Assembly (NCBI GenBank): GCA_020427395.1
Contig: JAGQON010000001.1
Coordinates: 151,812-215,811, forward strand
Direction: 5' to 3'
Length of the DNA: 64,000 nucleotides
Source of the DNA: Phycisphaerales bacterium
Lineage (GTDB): Bacteria > Planctomycetota > Phycisphaerae > Phycisphaerales > UBA1924
The notes beneath the pieces are model-generated. The model searched no databases. It saw only the letters and a program-made list of their open reading frames with translations, and was not told the DNA's origin. Within the stretch, counting starts at the first letter, position 1, and every line of letters starts with the position of its first letter. Shown piece by piece: positions 6,705-15,431 of the stretch. The translations under genes were made by a program, and so were the position numbers.

Positions 6705-8781
6705 ACGCCTTCACGGTCTCGAACCGCTGACGCACCGTGCTCCGCCCCTTCGTGCGGTATTCCTCGCTGATCGCGCTCACGAAGCTATCGAGCGGCATCG
6801 AGCCCAGGTCCTTCTCAATCCCAAACGCACGCACCGACACCGCACGGTTCTCCGCGTCACGCGGCCCGACCACGATCAGGTACGGGATCTTCATCTCCGA
6901 CCCGTTCTTGATCTTCGCCTGCACGCGCTGGTCGTGATCGTCGAGCGTCGCCCGGATCCCGACCGCGTGCAGGGCGCTCATGACTTCGTGGGCGTAGTCG
7001 TTGCTCTTCTCCGAGATCGGCAGCACCCGAACCTGCTCGGGGGCCAGCCAGACCGGGAACGCGCCGGCGAAGTGCTCGATGAGCACGCCGATGAACCGCT
7101 CCATCGAGCCGAACGGGGCGCGATGGATCATCACCGGGCGGTGCTTCTCGTTGTCCGGGCCTACATAGCTCAGGTCGAACCGCTCAGGCAGGTTGTAGTC
7201 GACCTGCACCGTACCAAGCTGCCACTCGCGACCGATGACATCCTTGACCACGAAGTCAATCTTCGGCCCATAGAACGCGGCTTCGCCGGGCTCCTCCGTG
7301 AACGGCACACCGAGTGTCTGCGCCGCCTCGCGGCACGCCTGCTCGGCCTTGTCCCAGTTCGCCGGGTCGCCCGTGTACTTCCCGCTGTCCGGATCACGAA
7401 GACCCACACGCACGCGGTAGTCCTCCATCCCCAACACGCTGAAGATGGTCTTCACCAGCAATAGGCAGCCTTGCACTTCGTGCGCCACCTGATCAGGCGT
7501 GCAGAAGAGGTGCGCATCGTCCTGCGTGAAGCCGCGCACGCGCGTCATGCCGTTGAGCTCGCCCGATTGCTCCCAGCGGTACACCGTCCCGAACTCCGCC
7601 AGACGCACCGGCAGGTCCTTGTACGAATGCGGCTGCGAATCGAACACCTTGATGTGGTGCGGGCAGTTCATCGGCTTGAGCATGAACCCCTCGATCTCGC
7701 CAGTCGTCATGTGGTTCGAGAGCTGCGCACAGCTGCAGCCCTCCTCGCTCAGCTGCGCCATGTGGTCACGCTCGATCAGCGGCGGGAACTGGCTCTCCGC
7801 GTAGTACGGGAAGTGCCCCGAGGTCCGGTACAGATCGAGCTTGCCGATGTGCGGCGTAAACACCTCGTGATAACCCTGCTTGGCCAGCTCCATCGAGATG
7901 AAGCTCTGCAGCTCCTTGCGTACCACCGACCCGTTGGGGGTCCAGAGGATCAGCCCCTGCCCGACTGTCTCATCGATGTGGAACAGCTTGAGCTTCTTGC
8001 CCAGCACACGGTGGTCACGCTTCTTGGCCTCCTCAATGCGATCGAGGTACGCGGCCAGATCCTTCTTGCTGAAGAACGCCGTGCCGTACACACGCGTCAG
8101 GCGATCGGAGTTCTCATCGCCGTGCCAGTAGCTCGACGCGAGCGACATCACCTTGAACGCGCCGATCCGACCGGTTGAAGGCACATGAGGCCCGCGGCAC
8201 AGGTCCTCCCAGTCCCTGCCCGGCTCACCAGTCGCGTAAAAGCTCAGCGACAGCGACCCCGCCTCGTGTGCGCGGTGTGCGTTGTCGAGCTTGTACTTGG
8301 AGCCCTCGCTCTTGACTTTGCTAAGCCCTTCCGAGTACTCCAGCTCATAGCGGGTGAACGGGCGATCCTCTTCGACGATCTTGGCCATCTCCGCCTCGAT
8401 CGCCTCGAAGTCACCCTCCTTGAGCGGGCGGTCTTCGGGGAATGCGATGTCGTAGTAGAACCCGTTCTCCAGCGGCGGCCCGTAGACCAGCATCGCGCCG
8501 GGCACGATCCGCTGGATCGCCTCGGCCATGACATGGGCCGTCGAGTGACGAAGCAGGTACATCGCGTTGGGGTCATCCTGCTTGTCGCGGGTCTTCTCCG
8601 TGACCAGCGCCAGCGTGCAGTCCTTATCGATGACGGTGCTCAGATCCGACAGCTCCTCATCAATCAGCGCGCCAACGCACGCCCGCGCGAGGCGGTCGCC
8701 GATCGACATCGCCACATCAAAGGCGCTGACTGGGTGCTCGAATGATTTGACCGATCCGTCAGGGAGGGTGATCTGAGGCAT
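6703..8781 (-). CDS. thrS: Threonyl-tRNA synthetase
   Basis: 692 residues, class II aminoacyl-tRNA synthetase that charges tRNA-Thr in the cytoplasm. Domains in order: TGS domain (ITLPDGSVKSFEHPVSA), editing domain (LRHSTAHVMAEA; FYYDIAF; CRGPHVPSTGRIGAFKV), catalytic core with zinc-ligand region LKPMNCPHHIKVF and motif 2-like EFGTVYRWEQSGEL, motif 3-like MIHRAPFGSMERFIGVLIEH, then the anticodon-binding domain. It is slightly longer than the E. coli enzyme (642). It stands alone: the upstream gene arsM has its own terminator. No T-box or thrS-type leader was recognised in the 60 bases before the start. Confidence 0.97.
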   Translation of the reverse strand: MPQITLPDGSVKSFEHPVSAFDVAMSIGDRLARACVGALIDEELSDLSTVIDKDCTLALVTEKTRDKQDDPNAMYLLRHSTAHVMAEAIQRIVPGAMLVYGPPLENGFYYDIAFPEDRPLKEGDFEAIEAEMAKIVEEDRPFTRYELEYSEGLSKVKSEGSKYKLDNAHRAHEAGSLSLSFYATGEPGRDWEDLCRGPHVPSTGRIGAFKVMSLASSYWHGDENSDRLTRVYGTAFFSKKDLAAYLDRIEEAKKRDHRVLGKKLKLFHIDETVGQGLILWTPNGSVVRKELQSFISMELAKQGYHEVFTPHIGKLDLYRTSGHFPYYAESQFPPLIERDHMAQLSEEGCSCAQLSNHMTTGEIEGFMLKPMNCPHHIKVFDSQPHSYKDLPVRLAEFGTVYRWEQSGELNGMTRVRGFTQDDAHLFCTPDQVAHEVQGCLLLVKTIFSVLGMEDYRVRVGLRDPDSGKYTGDPANWDKAEQACREAAQTLGVPFTEEPGEAAFYGPKIDFVVKDVIGREWQLGTVQVDYNLPERFDLSYVGPDNEKHRPVMIHRAPFGSMERFIGVLIEHFAGAFPVWLAPEQVRVLPISEKSNDYAHEVMSALHAVGIRATLDDHDQRVQAKIKNGSEMKIPYLIVVGPRDAENRAVSVRAFGIEKDLGSMPLDSFVSAISEEYRTKGRSTVRQRFETVKA

Positions 8782-8841
8782 GTTCCTGCTCGCTCTCGTA
8801 TGAACGCTGGGGTGAGTCCGTTCGTGTGTTGATCGTAGATG

Positions 8842-8868
8842 AAAAAACGCCCGGCAGCGGCCGGGCGT
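8842..8868 (-). terminator. Rho-independent terminator of the arsR-arsM operon
   Basis: Read on the minus strand, ACGCCCGGC and GCCGGGCGT form a perfect 9-bp stem with a 4-base loop, followed by six T. It lies about 190 bp after the arsM stop and 60 bp before the thrS start. Confidence 0.8.
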
Positions 8869-8979
8869 CGTGTGCGTTTTTCGTGCAACAACTACCAGCC
8901 GCCGTCAGTCGGGCGAAGTCGTGGTGGTGGTCGCGGTGGTGGTGTTCTGGTTCATGGACTCAACTCTAGGCCAACTTCT

Positions 8980-9030
8980 CCTCCCCCGTCCTGACGGGGG
9001 AGGTGTCACGCGCAGCGTGACGGAGGGGGC
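8980..9030. repeat. Composite palindromic repeat, copy 1
   Basis: Two adjacent hairpins. CCTCCCCC / GGGGGAGG (8980-8987 with 8996-9003) is followed at once by GTCACGC-GCA-GCGTGAC (9005-9021), then GGAGGGGGC. A second copy with the same order and spacing but a different first loop lies at 60346-60396. Both are intergenic. Confidence 0.8.
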
Positions 9031-9056
9031 TTTCAAAGTCCGAGTGCCCTGATTCC

Positions 9057-9938
9057 TCAGCAGCACCCGCTCCCACAGCAACTCCCATCGGGCTTGCGGG
9101 CGCTGATATCCACGCTCGTAATGAAATCCGCCGCGGTTTTCCCGGTCGGCAGCTGGGCCGCCACCTTCTGATACAGCGGGTCGTTTGCCTCGACCAGCGC
9201 CTTCACATACTCGGGCTTGGGCGTCAGCGAGACCTCCGTAAGCCCGGCGTTGAGCATCTGGTGGCGTAGGTCCTCGACCAGTGCTGCGCCCGCGATGCAC
9301 CCCGCCCACGACTCCACGATCCCCTTGACCGACTCGGGCAGGGGCTCGTAGAGCGCCATGTCACTGATGGCAACCCGCCCGCCGGGCTTGAGCACTCGGG
9401 CGATCTCGTTCCAGACCTGCTGCTTGTCCAGCGACAGGTTCAGCACGCAGTTGCTCATGACCACATCCACCGAGCGGTCCTCAACCGGCAGGTGCTCGAT
9501 CTCGCCCAGACGGAACTCGACATTGTCCAGCCCCGTGGTTTCCCTGTAGTGGCCCAGGTTCGTCCGTGCCTTGCTGATCATCTCCGCCGTCATGTCCACG
9601 CCGATCGCCCTGCCGGTCTTTCCGACCTTCGGCCCCGCCAGGAACAGGTCGAACCCGCCGCCCGACCCGAGATCGAGCACCGTTTCGCCGGGCTTGAGAT
9701 TCGCGATCACATTCGGGTTCCCGCAAGAGAGACCCATGTTCGCGTCCGCCGGCAGCGCCTCGAGCTCTGCCCGCGTATACCCGATCTGCTCGGCCAGCAC
9801 ATCCGGATCGATCGACTCGGTCACGCCGCACGCCCCGGCGCAGCAGCAGCTGTCCGTCCCCGCGGCCTTGTTGCTCGTCTTGGCGATATTCGAGTAATCG
9901 CTGCGTATCTGGTCCCGGATGGCTTCGTTGGTACTCAT
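9057..9938 (-). CDS. arsM: Arsenite S-adenosylmethionine methyltransferase
   Basis: 293 residues. It methylates As(III) to methylated, partly volatile arsenicals, using SAM and thiols. SAM motif I is [11 protein letters not shown]; the family cysteines appear in [16 protein letters not shown] and WAGCIAGA. Extra cysteine clusters occur at both ends (SCCCAGACG near residue 31 and SCCGSGCC at the C-terminus) and may bind arsenic. The start ATG overlaps the arsR stop by 4 bp, so expression should follow arsR derepression by arsenite. Confidence 0.95.
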   Translation of the reverse strand: MSTNEAIRDQIRSDYSNIAKTSNKAAGTDSCCCAGACGVTESIDPDVLAEQIGYTRAELEALPADANMGLSCGNPNVIANLKPGETVLDLGSGGGFDLFLAGPKVGKTGRAIGVDMTAEMISKARTNLGHYRETTGLDNVEFRLGEIEHLPVEDRSVDVVMSNCVLNLSLDKQQVWNEIARVLKPGGRVAISDMALYEPLPESVKGIVESWAGCIAGAALVEDLRHQMLNAGLTEVSLTPKPEYVKALVEANDPLYQKVAAQLPTGKTAADFITSVDISARKPDGSCCGSGCC

Positions 9939-10399
9939 GGCTGGACTCCTTGCCGATCATCGGCAGTGGGGGTGTTGGTTGCTTCGGGCGGGCAGCAAGA
10001 CAGGTCGGGGCAGCACCCCTCCCGCTGCATCCGCGCCAGCTCGCCCGGCTCGATCGCGTCGATGTTCGACAGCGTCGCCCGGTCCTGCTTGATCAGTTCG
10101 TCCTGCAGCGCGTGTGTTCGAACCATCGCGATCGCATCGCGAACTGGGCTGCTCGGATCGTCGGGTAGCTTGTAGTGCACCCAGCGCCCCTCGCGCCGCG
10201 ATTGCAGCAGCCCCGCATCGCGCAGCTGCCCGAGGTGCTTGGAGATCGAAGCGTTCGAGAGGTCGATCAGCGCCACCAGCTGGCAGACGCAGCGTTCCTG
10301 GTCCAGGCAAGCCGCGAGCAGGCGCAGTCGGTTGGGGTCCGCCAAGGCCGCGGAAACACGGGAGAGGGCGTCGATCGGGCTGGTTGCTTGATTTCTCAT
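9935..10399 (-). CDS. arsR: ArsR family arsenic-responsive repressor
   Basis: 154 residues, winged-helix ArsR/SmtB repressor. It carries the As(III) site motif as RCVCQLV, right before the recognition region LIDLSNASISKHLGQLRDAG, and the wing GRWVHYKLP. The C-terminus adds EGCCPDLSCCPPE, a second Cys cluster not needed in classical ArsR. Start MRNQATSP at 10399 fits the family's N-terminus; a longer frame to 10453 adds residues with no support. It overlaps arsM by 4 bp. Repression of its own operon, relieved by As(III), is expected from the family. Confidence 0.92.
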   Translation of the reverse strand: MRNQATSPIDALSRVSAALADPNRLRLLAACLDQERCVCQLVALIDLSNASISKHLGQLRDAGLLQSRREGRWVHYKLPDDPSSPVRDAIAMVRTHALQDELIKQDRATLSNIDAIEPGELARMQREGCCPDLSCCPPEATNTPTADDRQGVQP

Positions 10400-10489
10400 T
10401 TTCCTAAACAAGAAAATAGGATGCGGGACGCCCTGAAACAAGCATGCGGCCAAGAAAAAACGGGCCCAGCCGGAAAATCAATCAAAATC

Positions 10490-10517
10490 TTGGATATATC
10501 AGAACTCGATATATACT
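10490..10517 (+). promoter_or_regulatory. Candidate padR promoter with PadR-type operator
   Basis: TTGGAT (10490-10495) and TATACT (10512-10517) are spaced by 16 bp. An inverted repeat TATATC-N7-GATATA (10495-10513) fills the spacer, which is the geometry expected for PadR autorepression. A further TATA-rich block follows to 10535. The site also faces the divergent arsR gene, so cross-control is possible. Confidence 0.5.
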
Positions 10518-10558
10518 TGATCTGTATATTGAGCCGAAGCAGACGCAAGGATTCAACC

Positions 10559-10927
10559 ATGCTCAACCTCAAGCAAGACCATTCCACACTCGTCGTCCTC
10601 TCAGTGCTCGCCGACGGCCCGTCCTACGGCTACGCCATCTCCAAAGCCATCGCCGCCAAGTCCGATGGGCACTTCAAGCTCACCGCCTCGGGCATGTACC
10701 CGCTGCTCACCAAGCTCGAGAAGCAGGGCCTCGTCAGCACCAGCTGGGAAGAGGTCAAGGCCGAGGGTGCCGACCCCGACGCCAGCGGGCGCAAACGCAA
10801 GTGGTACACGCTCAGCCCCAAGGGACGCCGACAACTCGATAAGCACATCGAGGCCCACAAGCAGATGCTGCACCTGCTCGATAACTTCCTCGCCCCCGCA
10901 CACACCTCCACGAGCCCCAGCACATGA
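10559..10927 (+). CDS. PadR family transcriptional regulator
   Basis: 122 residues. PadR winged helix: VVLSVLADGPSYGYAISKAI, LTASGMYPLLTKLEKQGLVS, then a wing with KRKWYTLSPKGRRQL. The insert EVKAEGADPDASG in the wing is slightly longer than usual. The start at 10559 matches the conserved N-terminus LNLKQDHSTLVVL. It overlaps the downstream HAAS-domain gene by 4 bp (ATGA). PadR plus HAAS-protein pairs are common, and the HAAS protein is usually the regulated membrane effector. Confidence 0.9.
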   Translation: MLNLKQDHSTLVVLSVLADGPSYGYAISKAIAAKSDGHFKLTASGMYPLLTKLEKQGLVSTSWEEVKAEGADPDASGRKRKWYTLSPKGRRQLDKHIEAHKQMLHLLDNFLAPAHTSTSPST

Positions 10928-12516
10928 AACGCACCATGGGGATCAACCCGCCGACCTCGCGCGACGCGATCGAGTCCTGGCTCGATGTGCTCGTGTCGAT
11001 GCTCAACCTCCCGCCGTCGCAGCGCACCCAGGTCCGCGACGAGCTCGAAGACCACCTGCGCTCGCGCGTTGATGACCTGCTCATCATGGGCAAGACCGAG
11101 CCCGCAGCGATCCAGACCGCAATCCACGAGCTAGGCGAGACCGCCGAGCTCGCCAAGCTGATATCCAGCGCCAGCCGAACCCGAACCACATTCAGGAGAT
11201 TCGCCATGAACGCCACATTCTTCGTCCTCGCCGGCTCCATCCTCACCGCGAGCGTCAGCATGATGATGCCCAACGCGTCGTCGGGAGTTGCGATGCCGCA
11301 GATCATGTCAGTTGAATCGAATGCAGCCGAACCGGAGGCACACCGCTTCGATGAGCGCCATTCGTTCAACATCGTGAACGCCTCTACGAACGACAAGTTC
11401 AACGCGATCGCCGATGCATTCGGGCTCGAAGTGAGGATGAGCAGTGAATGCCGGGAGCAACTCATGCTGCACGGTGTCTTTGATCACTCGTTCGACTTCA
11501 CCGGCGAGTTCACACTCGAAGAGGCGATCAGGGCCATGAAAGAGCGATACCAGTTGTACTTGATGGGGATCGAGCTTGTCCATAACGATCGCTACCTTGA
11601 GATCCTGACCGATCACGAGTACCAGCGATCCAAGGTCGAGATCCGTGCATATCCGATCCCGTCGTGGGCCGTCACAAACGACGACCAACTCCAGTTCGGC
11701 ATGTCGATCGAGCAACTCATCAGCACCAAGCACGATCTCGATTACACCACCATCCAGCCCATCAACGGCTCACTCGTGGTCGCCGCTCCGCCCGAGATCC
11801 ATGCCGAGATCATCGACATGGCCGCCCAACTCAAGGTGCTGGCCGCCGAAATGCAGGCCAAAAACCAGGCACGCCTCGATCATCAACGACTGATCAAAGA
11901 ACAACAGCTCCGCAAACTCCAAAGCGAGTACGAAACCGCGAAAGCGAAATACCTCGAAGCCAATCGCCAGCTCGGCATGCTCCAGGGCGAGATATCCCAG
12001 CTCGATTCGCAGCGGCTCCGAGATATCCGGGGACTGAGCATGCCCACCGATGATGCCAAAGAGAAGATCAATGCGCAGTATCTCCCCAAGATCGATGCGA
12101 TAAGCATGCATGTCGCCGAGTACAGATTCGAGGTCGATGAAGCCAAAGCCCGCTTCGAGCGACTTCAATCCATCCTCATCGATGCAGAGGCAGACCTGAT
12201 CCTCTCCAACCTCAACGAGCCCATCGACGCGGGCTGGGAGGGGACCAGTCGCAGCACGCAGGGAACGATGCAGACCGTGGCGATCCACGGCCCAGATGGA
12301 GTCCGTTCCGGTATCTACCAACTCCCCGAGCAAGGCCACCTCACCGTCTCTCGCCTGCTGATGGCCGCGAATGTTCAGGACCTCTCGACCAAGGTCACCC
12401 TCAAGCGTGACGGCGAGATCAAGCCCATCGGGCTTGCGGGCGAGATCATCAGCGGCGAAATCGAGGACACAACGCTCATCGCGGATGATCAAGTCGTGAT
12501 TTCCGCCGCCCAGTAA
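10924..12516 (+). CDS. HAAS-domain membrane protein with coiled coil and SLBB-like C-terminus
   Basis: 530 residues. The first 80 form a HAAS-type helical domain (QVRDELEDHLRSRVDDLL; AIHELGETAELAKLI). One membrane segment follows near residues 96-118 (MNATFFVLAGSILTASVSMM). An STN/secretin-N-like region (TLEEAIRAMKERYQLYLMG), a long coiled coil (about 300-425) and a C-terminal domain that looks SLBB-like (GIYQLPEQGHLTVSRLLMAA) come next. STN and SLBB domains are typical of export or secretin partners. The combination with HAAS in one chain is unusual. It is translationally coupled to padR. Confidence 0.65.
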   Translation: MKRTMGINPPTSRDAIESWLDVLVSMLNLPPSQRTQVRDELEDHLRSRVDDLLIMGKTEPAAIQTAIHELGETAELAKLISSASRTRTTFRRFAMNATFFVLAGSILTASVSMMMPNASSGVAMPQIMSVESNAAEPEAHRFDERHSFNIVNASTNDKFNAIADAFGLEVRMSSECREQLMLHGVFDHSFDFTGEFTLEEAIRAMKERYQLYLMGIELVHNDRYLEILTDHEYQRSKVEIRAYPIPSWAVTNDDQLQFGMSIEQLISTKHDLDYTTIQPINGSLVVAAPPEIHAEIIDMAAQLKVLAAEMQAKNQARLDHQRLIKEQQLRKLQSEYETAKAKYLEANRQLGMLQGEISQLDSQRLRDIRGLSMPTDDAKEKINAQYLPKIDAISMHVAEYRFEVDEAKARFERLQSILIDAEADLILSNLNEPIDAGWEGTSRSTQGTMQTVAIHGPDGVRSGIYQLPEQGHLTVSRLLMAANVQDLSTKVTLKRDGEIKPIGLAGEIISGEIEDTTLIADDQVVISAAQ

Positions 12517-12573
12517 CCACGATTCAGGCAAGGTCGGGGATTCTCAGATACAATCTGTAGAGAGTTCCCACCC

Positions 12574-13080
12574 ATGATCTGCCCATATTGTGCCCACAAC
12601 CAGGACAAGGTCATCGACTCCCGCTCCACCGAAGGTGGGGCGGTGATTCGTCGTCGCCGCCACTGCCTCAAGTGCGAGAAGCGATTCACCACCTACGAAC
12701 GCGTCGAGCCCGCCGGACGCCTTATGGTCGTCAAACGCGACGGCTCCCGTGTGCCATTCAGCCCCGAGAACATCATGCGCGGCGTCTCCAACGCCTGCGG
12801 CAAGCGCCCCATCTCCGAAGACATCAAGCAGGCCCTCGCCACCGCCGTCGAGGAGGAACTCCACGCCGAGTACGAGCGTGAGGTCCCCTCCCAGCTCGTC
12901 GGCGAGCGCGTCATGGCCAAGCTCCGCAATGTGGACAAGATCGCCTACATCCGCTTCGCGACCGAACACCTCCAGCTCTCCACGCTCGAGGACATCCAGC
13001 GCGAGCTCGACGACCTCTCCACCCGCCCGACCACCGGCGAAGACCAGCAGGACCTCTTCGCCGCCCGCAGTGCGAAATAG
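12574..13080 (+). CDS. nrdR: Transcriptional repressor NrdR
   Basis: 168 residues. The N-terminal zinc ribbon has MICPYC and CLKCEKRF, followed by TTYERVE and an ATP-cone (VVKRDGSRVPFSPENIMRGV). NrdR senses ATP/dATP and represses ribonucleotide reductase genes. Length and motifs are fully typical. It starts 57 bp after the HAAS gene and is not obviously co-regulated with it; the following palindromic repeat separates it from the CoA-transferase gene. Confidence 0.97.
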   Translation: MICPYCAHNQDKVIDSRSTEGGAVIRRRRHCLKCEKRFTTYERVEPAGRLMVVKRDGSRVPFSPENIMRGVSNACGKRPISEDIKQALATAVEEELHAEYEREVPSQLVGERVMAKLRNVDKIAYIRFATEHLQLSTLEDIQRELDDLSTRPTTGEDQQDLFAARSAK

Positions 13081-13090
13081 TCTCGTTGCA

Positions 13091-13180
13091 GGGTGCCACT
13101 ACTCGCGGCTTGCCGCGCAGTAGTGCTCTTGGCAAGTTTATAAGACACTACTGCGCCGAAAACGGCGAGTAGTGGCACCC
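13091..13180. repeat. Paired GGGTGCCA palindromes (inverted, BIME-like)
   Basis: A 90-bp element bounded by a perfect 16-bp inverted repeat (13091-13106 with 13165-13180). It contains a second inverted repeat, GCGCAGTAGTG (13115-13125) with its complement (13146-13156). It reads as two head-to-head GGGTGCCA hairpins, each with CTACT/AGTAG stems and a GCGCAG motif. Related single copies lie at 60420 and 61395. Confidence 0.85.
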
Positions 13181-13235
13181 AGAGTCAGTTCGCATACAAT
13201 CACCTACGCCGAACCACACGACGAAAGGTGATCCC

Positions 13236-13967
13236 ATGGCCTCCAAAGTCCGAAACACCCCCGCCGAATGCTTCGAAGGCCTCGCCGAGCAGGGCATCCT
13301 CAAAGACGGCATGATGTGCATGGTGGGGGGCTTCGGGCTCTGCGGCATCCCCGAGCAGCTCATCATCGCCCTGCGGGACACCGGCACCAAGGACCTCACC
13401 TGCGTCTCCAACAACGCCGGCGTCGACGACTGGGGGCTTGGGCTCCTGCTACAAACCAAGCAGATCAGGAAGATGATCTCCAGCTATGTGGGCGAGAATG
13501 AGGAGTTCGCCCGCCAGTTCCTCAGCAACGAGCTCGAGGTCGAGTTCAACCCTCAGGGCACACTCGCCGAGCGCGTCCGCGCCGGCGGAGCGGGCATTCC
13601 CGCGTTCTACACCGCGACCGGGTACGGCACCAGCGTCGCTGAGGGCAAGGAGACCCGCGTCTTCGCCACCCCCAACGGCGGGCAGGAACGCCCGTATGTC
13701 ATGGAGACCGGGCTCTTTGGCGACCTCGCTCTCGTCAAGGCCGCCAAGGCCGACGAGTTCGGTAACCTCGTCTTCCATGTCACCGCCCGCAACTTCAACC
13801 CCGACATGGCGACGGCCGCCCGCTTCACCATCGCCGAGGTCGAAGAGATCGTCCCCACCGGCTCGCTGCACCCCGATGAGATCCACCTCCCCGGCGCGTA
13901 TGTCGATCGCATCGTGAAAACGACGAGCGAGAAACGCATCGAGCAGCGCACCACCAGCCCCGCCTGA
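13236..13967 (+). CDS. 3-oxoacid CoA-transferase, subunit A
   Basis: 243 residues. CoA-transferase family I alpha subunit: [69 protein letters not shown]. It moves CoA between succinyl-CoA and 3-oxoacids in ketone-body or fatty-acid metabolism. Normally subunit B follows directly; here B lies 9.2 kb downstream at 23161. The start has a ribosome-binding site, GAAAGGTGATCCC. Three small membrane-protein genes follow at 8, 14 and -4 bp spacing. The substrate (succinyl- or acetyl-CoA) cannot be told from sequence alone. Confidence 0.9.
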   Translation: MASKVRNTPAECFEGLAEQGILKDGMMCMVGGFGLCGIPEQLIIALRDTGTKDLTCVSNNAGVDDWGLGLLLQTKQIRKMISSYVGENEEFARQFLSNELEVEFNPQGTLAERVRAGGAGIPAFYTATGYGTSVAEGKETRVFATPNGGQERPYVMETGLFGDLALVKAAKADEFGNLVFHVTARNFNPDMATAARFTIAEVEEIVPTGSLHPDEIHLPGAYVDRIVKTTSEKRIEQRTTSPA

Positions 13968-13975
13968 GCCTATCG

Positions 13976-14650
13976 ATGCTCGAACTCATCCTCGTCCTCG
14001 TGCTGATCCCGATGCTGCTCGCCTTCGCGATCACGGCGTTTGGCATATCGCAGGTCAAAGCACTCTCCTCGCACAAGTCCGCCCTGACGCCCGTCGACAT
14101 TGACGATGAGCAGAAAGAGCTCAACGACATGGGCGAGTTCATCGACTGGGCCGACGCCAACGGCTTCGTCTGGATCGATGCCTACCGCGCCACTTTCCCC
14201 GGCATCGCACTCAAGCCGCTCGTACTCGCCTGGCAGCGAGACGATGGCACCTACTTGACCGCCTACAAAATGGGCAACGCGATTGCCTGCGATCTGCTCA
14301 CCTCGTTCGATGAGCAAGGTGAGAGCGTTCTCACCACCTCGCGCACCAAGTCCGGGCAGCCACACCCGACATATCCCACGGCCTACACGCAGGTCTTCCC
14401 CTCGGTGGATCTCGATACGCTCCTGCGGCACCATCACGAAGCACTCGACTTCCTCCAAACCAGCATGGGCAAACTCCCGCACGCGACATCCATGCCCTTC
14501 GAGGCCTTCTTCCTCCATGTGCTCCGCCAGCAGATGCTGTATATTCGAACCATTCCTGTGTGGCAGCTGCGATTCACCTACTGGTGGCTGAGGCGTCACC
14601 GATTCAAGAACATCCCCGTGACCCAGAAGTACGACTTCAACTTCGGGTGA
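13976..14650 (+). CDS. Membrane-anchored protein of unknown function
   Basis: 224 residues with one N-terminal hydrophobic segment (ELILVLVLIPMLLAFAITAFG), then a soluble domain with RATFPGIALKPLVLAWQRDD and TYLTAYKM, which gives the impression of a small mixed alpha/beta fold. The C-terminus has aromatic and basic residues (WQLRFTYWWLRRHRFK). It follows the CoA-transferase A gene by 8 bp. I do not recognise the family. Position and start spacing support a real gene. Confidence 0.6.
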   Translation: MLELILVLVLIPMLLAFAITAFGISQVKALSSHKSALTPVDIDDEQKELNDMGEFIDWADANGFVWIDAYRATFPGIALKPLVLAWQRDDGTYLTAYKMGNAIACDLLTSFDEQGESVLTTSRTKSGQPHPTYPTAYTQVFPSVDLDTLLRHHHEALDFLQTSMGKLPHATSMPFEAFFLHVLRQQMLYIRTIPVWQLRFTYWWLRRHRFKNIPVTQKYDFNFG

Positions 14651-14664
14651 TACAAGGTACGATC

Positions 14665-15048
14665 ATGGACCAGCCGCAGAACACAACGACACAACATCGT
14701 GGCTTCATCGATCGCTTCCTCAACGACACGCCCCCGTCCAGGCTGCTTGTGTGGTGCTTTGTCGCTCTCTTGCTCGCCGCGATTTCGGGCATCGGTGCGA
14801 TGAAGATCGAAACTGGATGGAACCTCAACGCATCGATCGAGGAGTGGCGTGTGACCACAACCTGGGGCGATGCACCAACCGTCTACACAGATACATCGAG
14901 CGATCCGAACAGGGCACCGCTGTGGCGACGAACCCTGCCTTTAATACTCAATGTGTGCGTGTTTGTCTTTGGAGTGATCGGCGGGCTGCTTCCCATGTGG
15001 ACAGTCGGTAGACTCATATCTGACGCCATCCGAGAGGGACACCCATGA
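14665..15048 (+). CDS. Small membrane protein, two transmembrane helices
   Basis: 127 residues. Helices lie near residues 24-46 (LLVWCFVALLLAAISGIGAM) and 94-115 (LILNVCVFVFGVIGGLLP), with a 45-residue loop between them containing several Trp and Thr. It overlaps the next gene by 4 bp (ATGA), so it is part of the operon that starts with CoA-transferase A. There is no recognisable domain. Confidence 0.6.
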   Translation: MDQPQNTTTQHRGFIDRFLNDTPPSRLLVWCFVALLLAAISGIGAMKIETGWNLNASIEEWRVTTTWGDAPTVYTDTSSDPNRAPLWRRTLPLILNVCVFVFGVIGGLLPMWTVGRLISDAIREGHP

Positions 15049-15320
15049 ACAACGACAGCACCACCAAGCCACCCGCCCCGCCAGAACCCAAGGGCAAGGC
15101 CTTCTACGCCAAGCCCAAGTTCATCATGGGCGCCGTCGCGGCCATCATCTTCCTTATCCTGATCTTCCAGAACTGGGACGGCGTGGACCTCCGCATCCTC
15201 TTCTGGAAGCAGGAGGGCGTCCCCGCCGCGATCCCATACCTCGCGTTCTCACTCATCGGCTTCGTGGTCGGCTGGCTCACAAAGCGATCCCACGCCGCAC
15301 GCAAGCACGCCAAGAAGTAA
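15045..15320 (+). CDS. LapA/DUF1049-like small membrane protein
   Basis: 91 residues. A proline-rich N-terminus is followed by two helices (FIMGAVAAIIFLILIFQNW and AIPYLAFSLIGFVVGWL). The QNWDGVDLRILFWK turn between the helices is the hallmark of LapA-type proteins, which act in lipopolysaccharide or envelope assembly in proteobacteria. The tail is basic (KRSHAARKHAKK). It ends the operon, 25 bp before a hairpin. Confidence 0.7.
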   Translation: MNNDSTTKPPAPPEPKGKAFYAKPKFIMGAVAAIIFLILIFQNWDGVDLRILFWKQEGVPAAIPYLAFSLIGFVVGWLTKRSHAARKHAKK

Positions 15321-15345
15321 GCCGCGCACCACACAGCAAAAACAA

Positions 15346-15381
15346 CAAGAGCCGGGGCGAGAGATCGTGACCCGGCTCTTG
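15346..15381 (-). terminator. Bidirectional terminator hairpin
   Basis: CAAGAGCCGGG (15346-15356) pairs with CCCGGCTCTTG (15371-15381), a perfect 11-bp stem. On the minus strand it is followed by a T-rich run (TTGTTTTTG), which fits the end of the PEP-CTERM gene; the plus side is followed by TGTGTTGT. It probably serves both convergent operons. Confidence 0.65.
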
Positions 15382-15431
15382 TGTGTTGTCGGCGCTTCAG
15401 CCAGAAACCATAAGTCCCCAAGACATGGTCT

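Noticed and set aside
8782..8841. T-box or thrS-type leader regulation
   Set aside because: The leader is about 60 bp to the arsM terminator and has no T-box sequence or tRNA-like stem.
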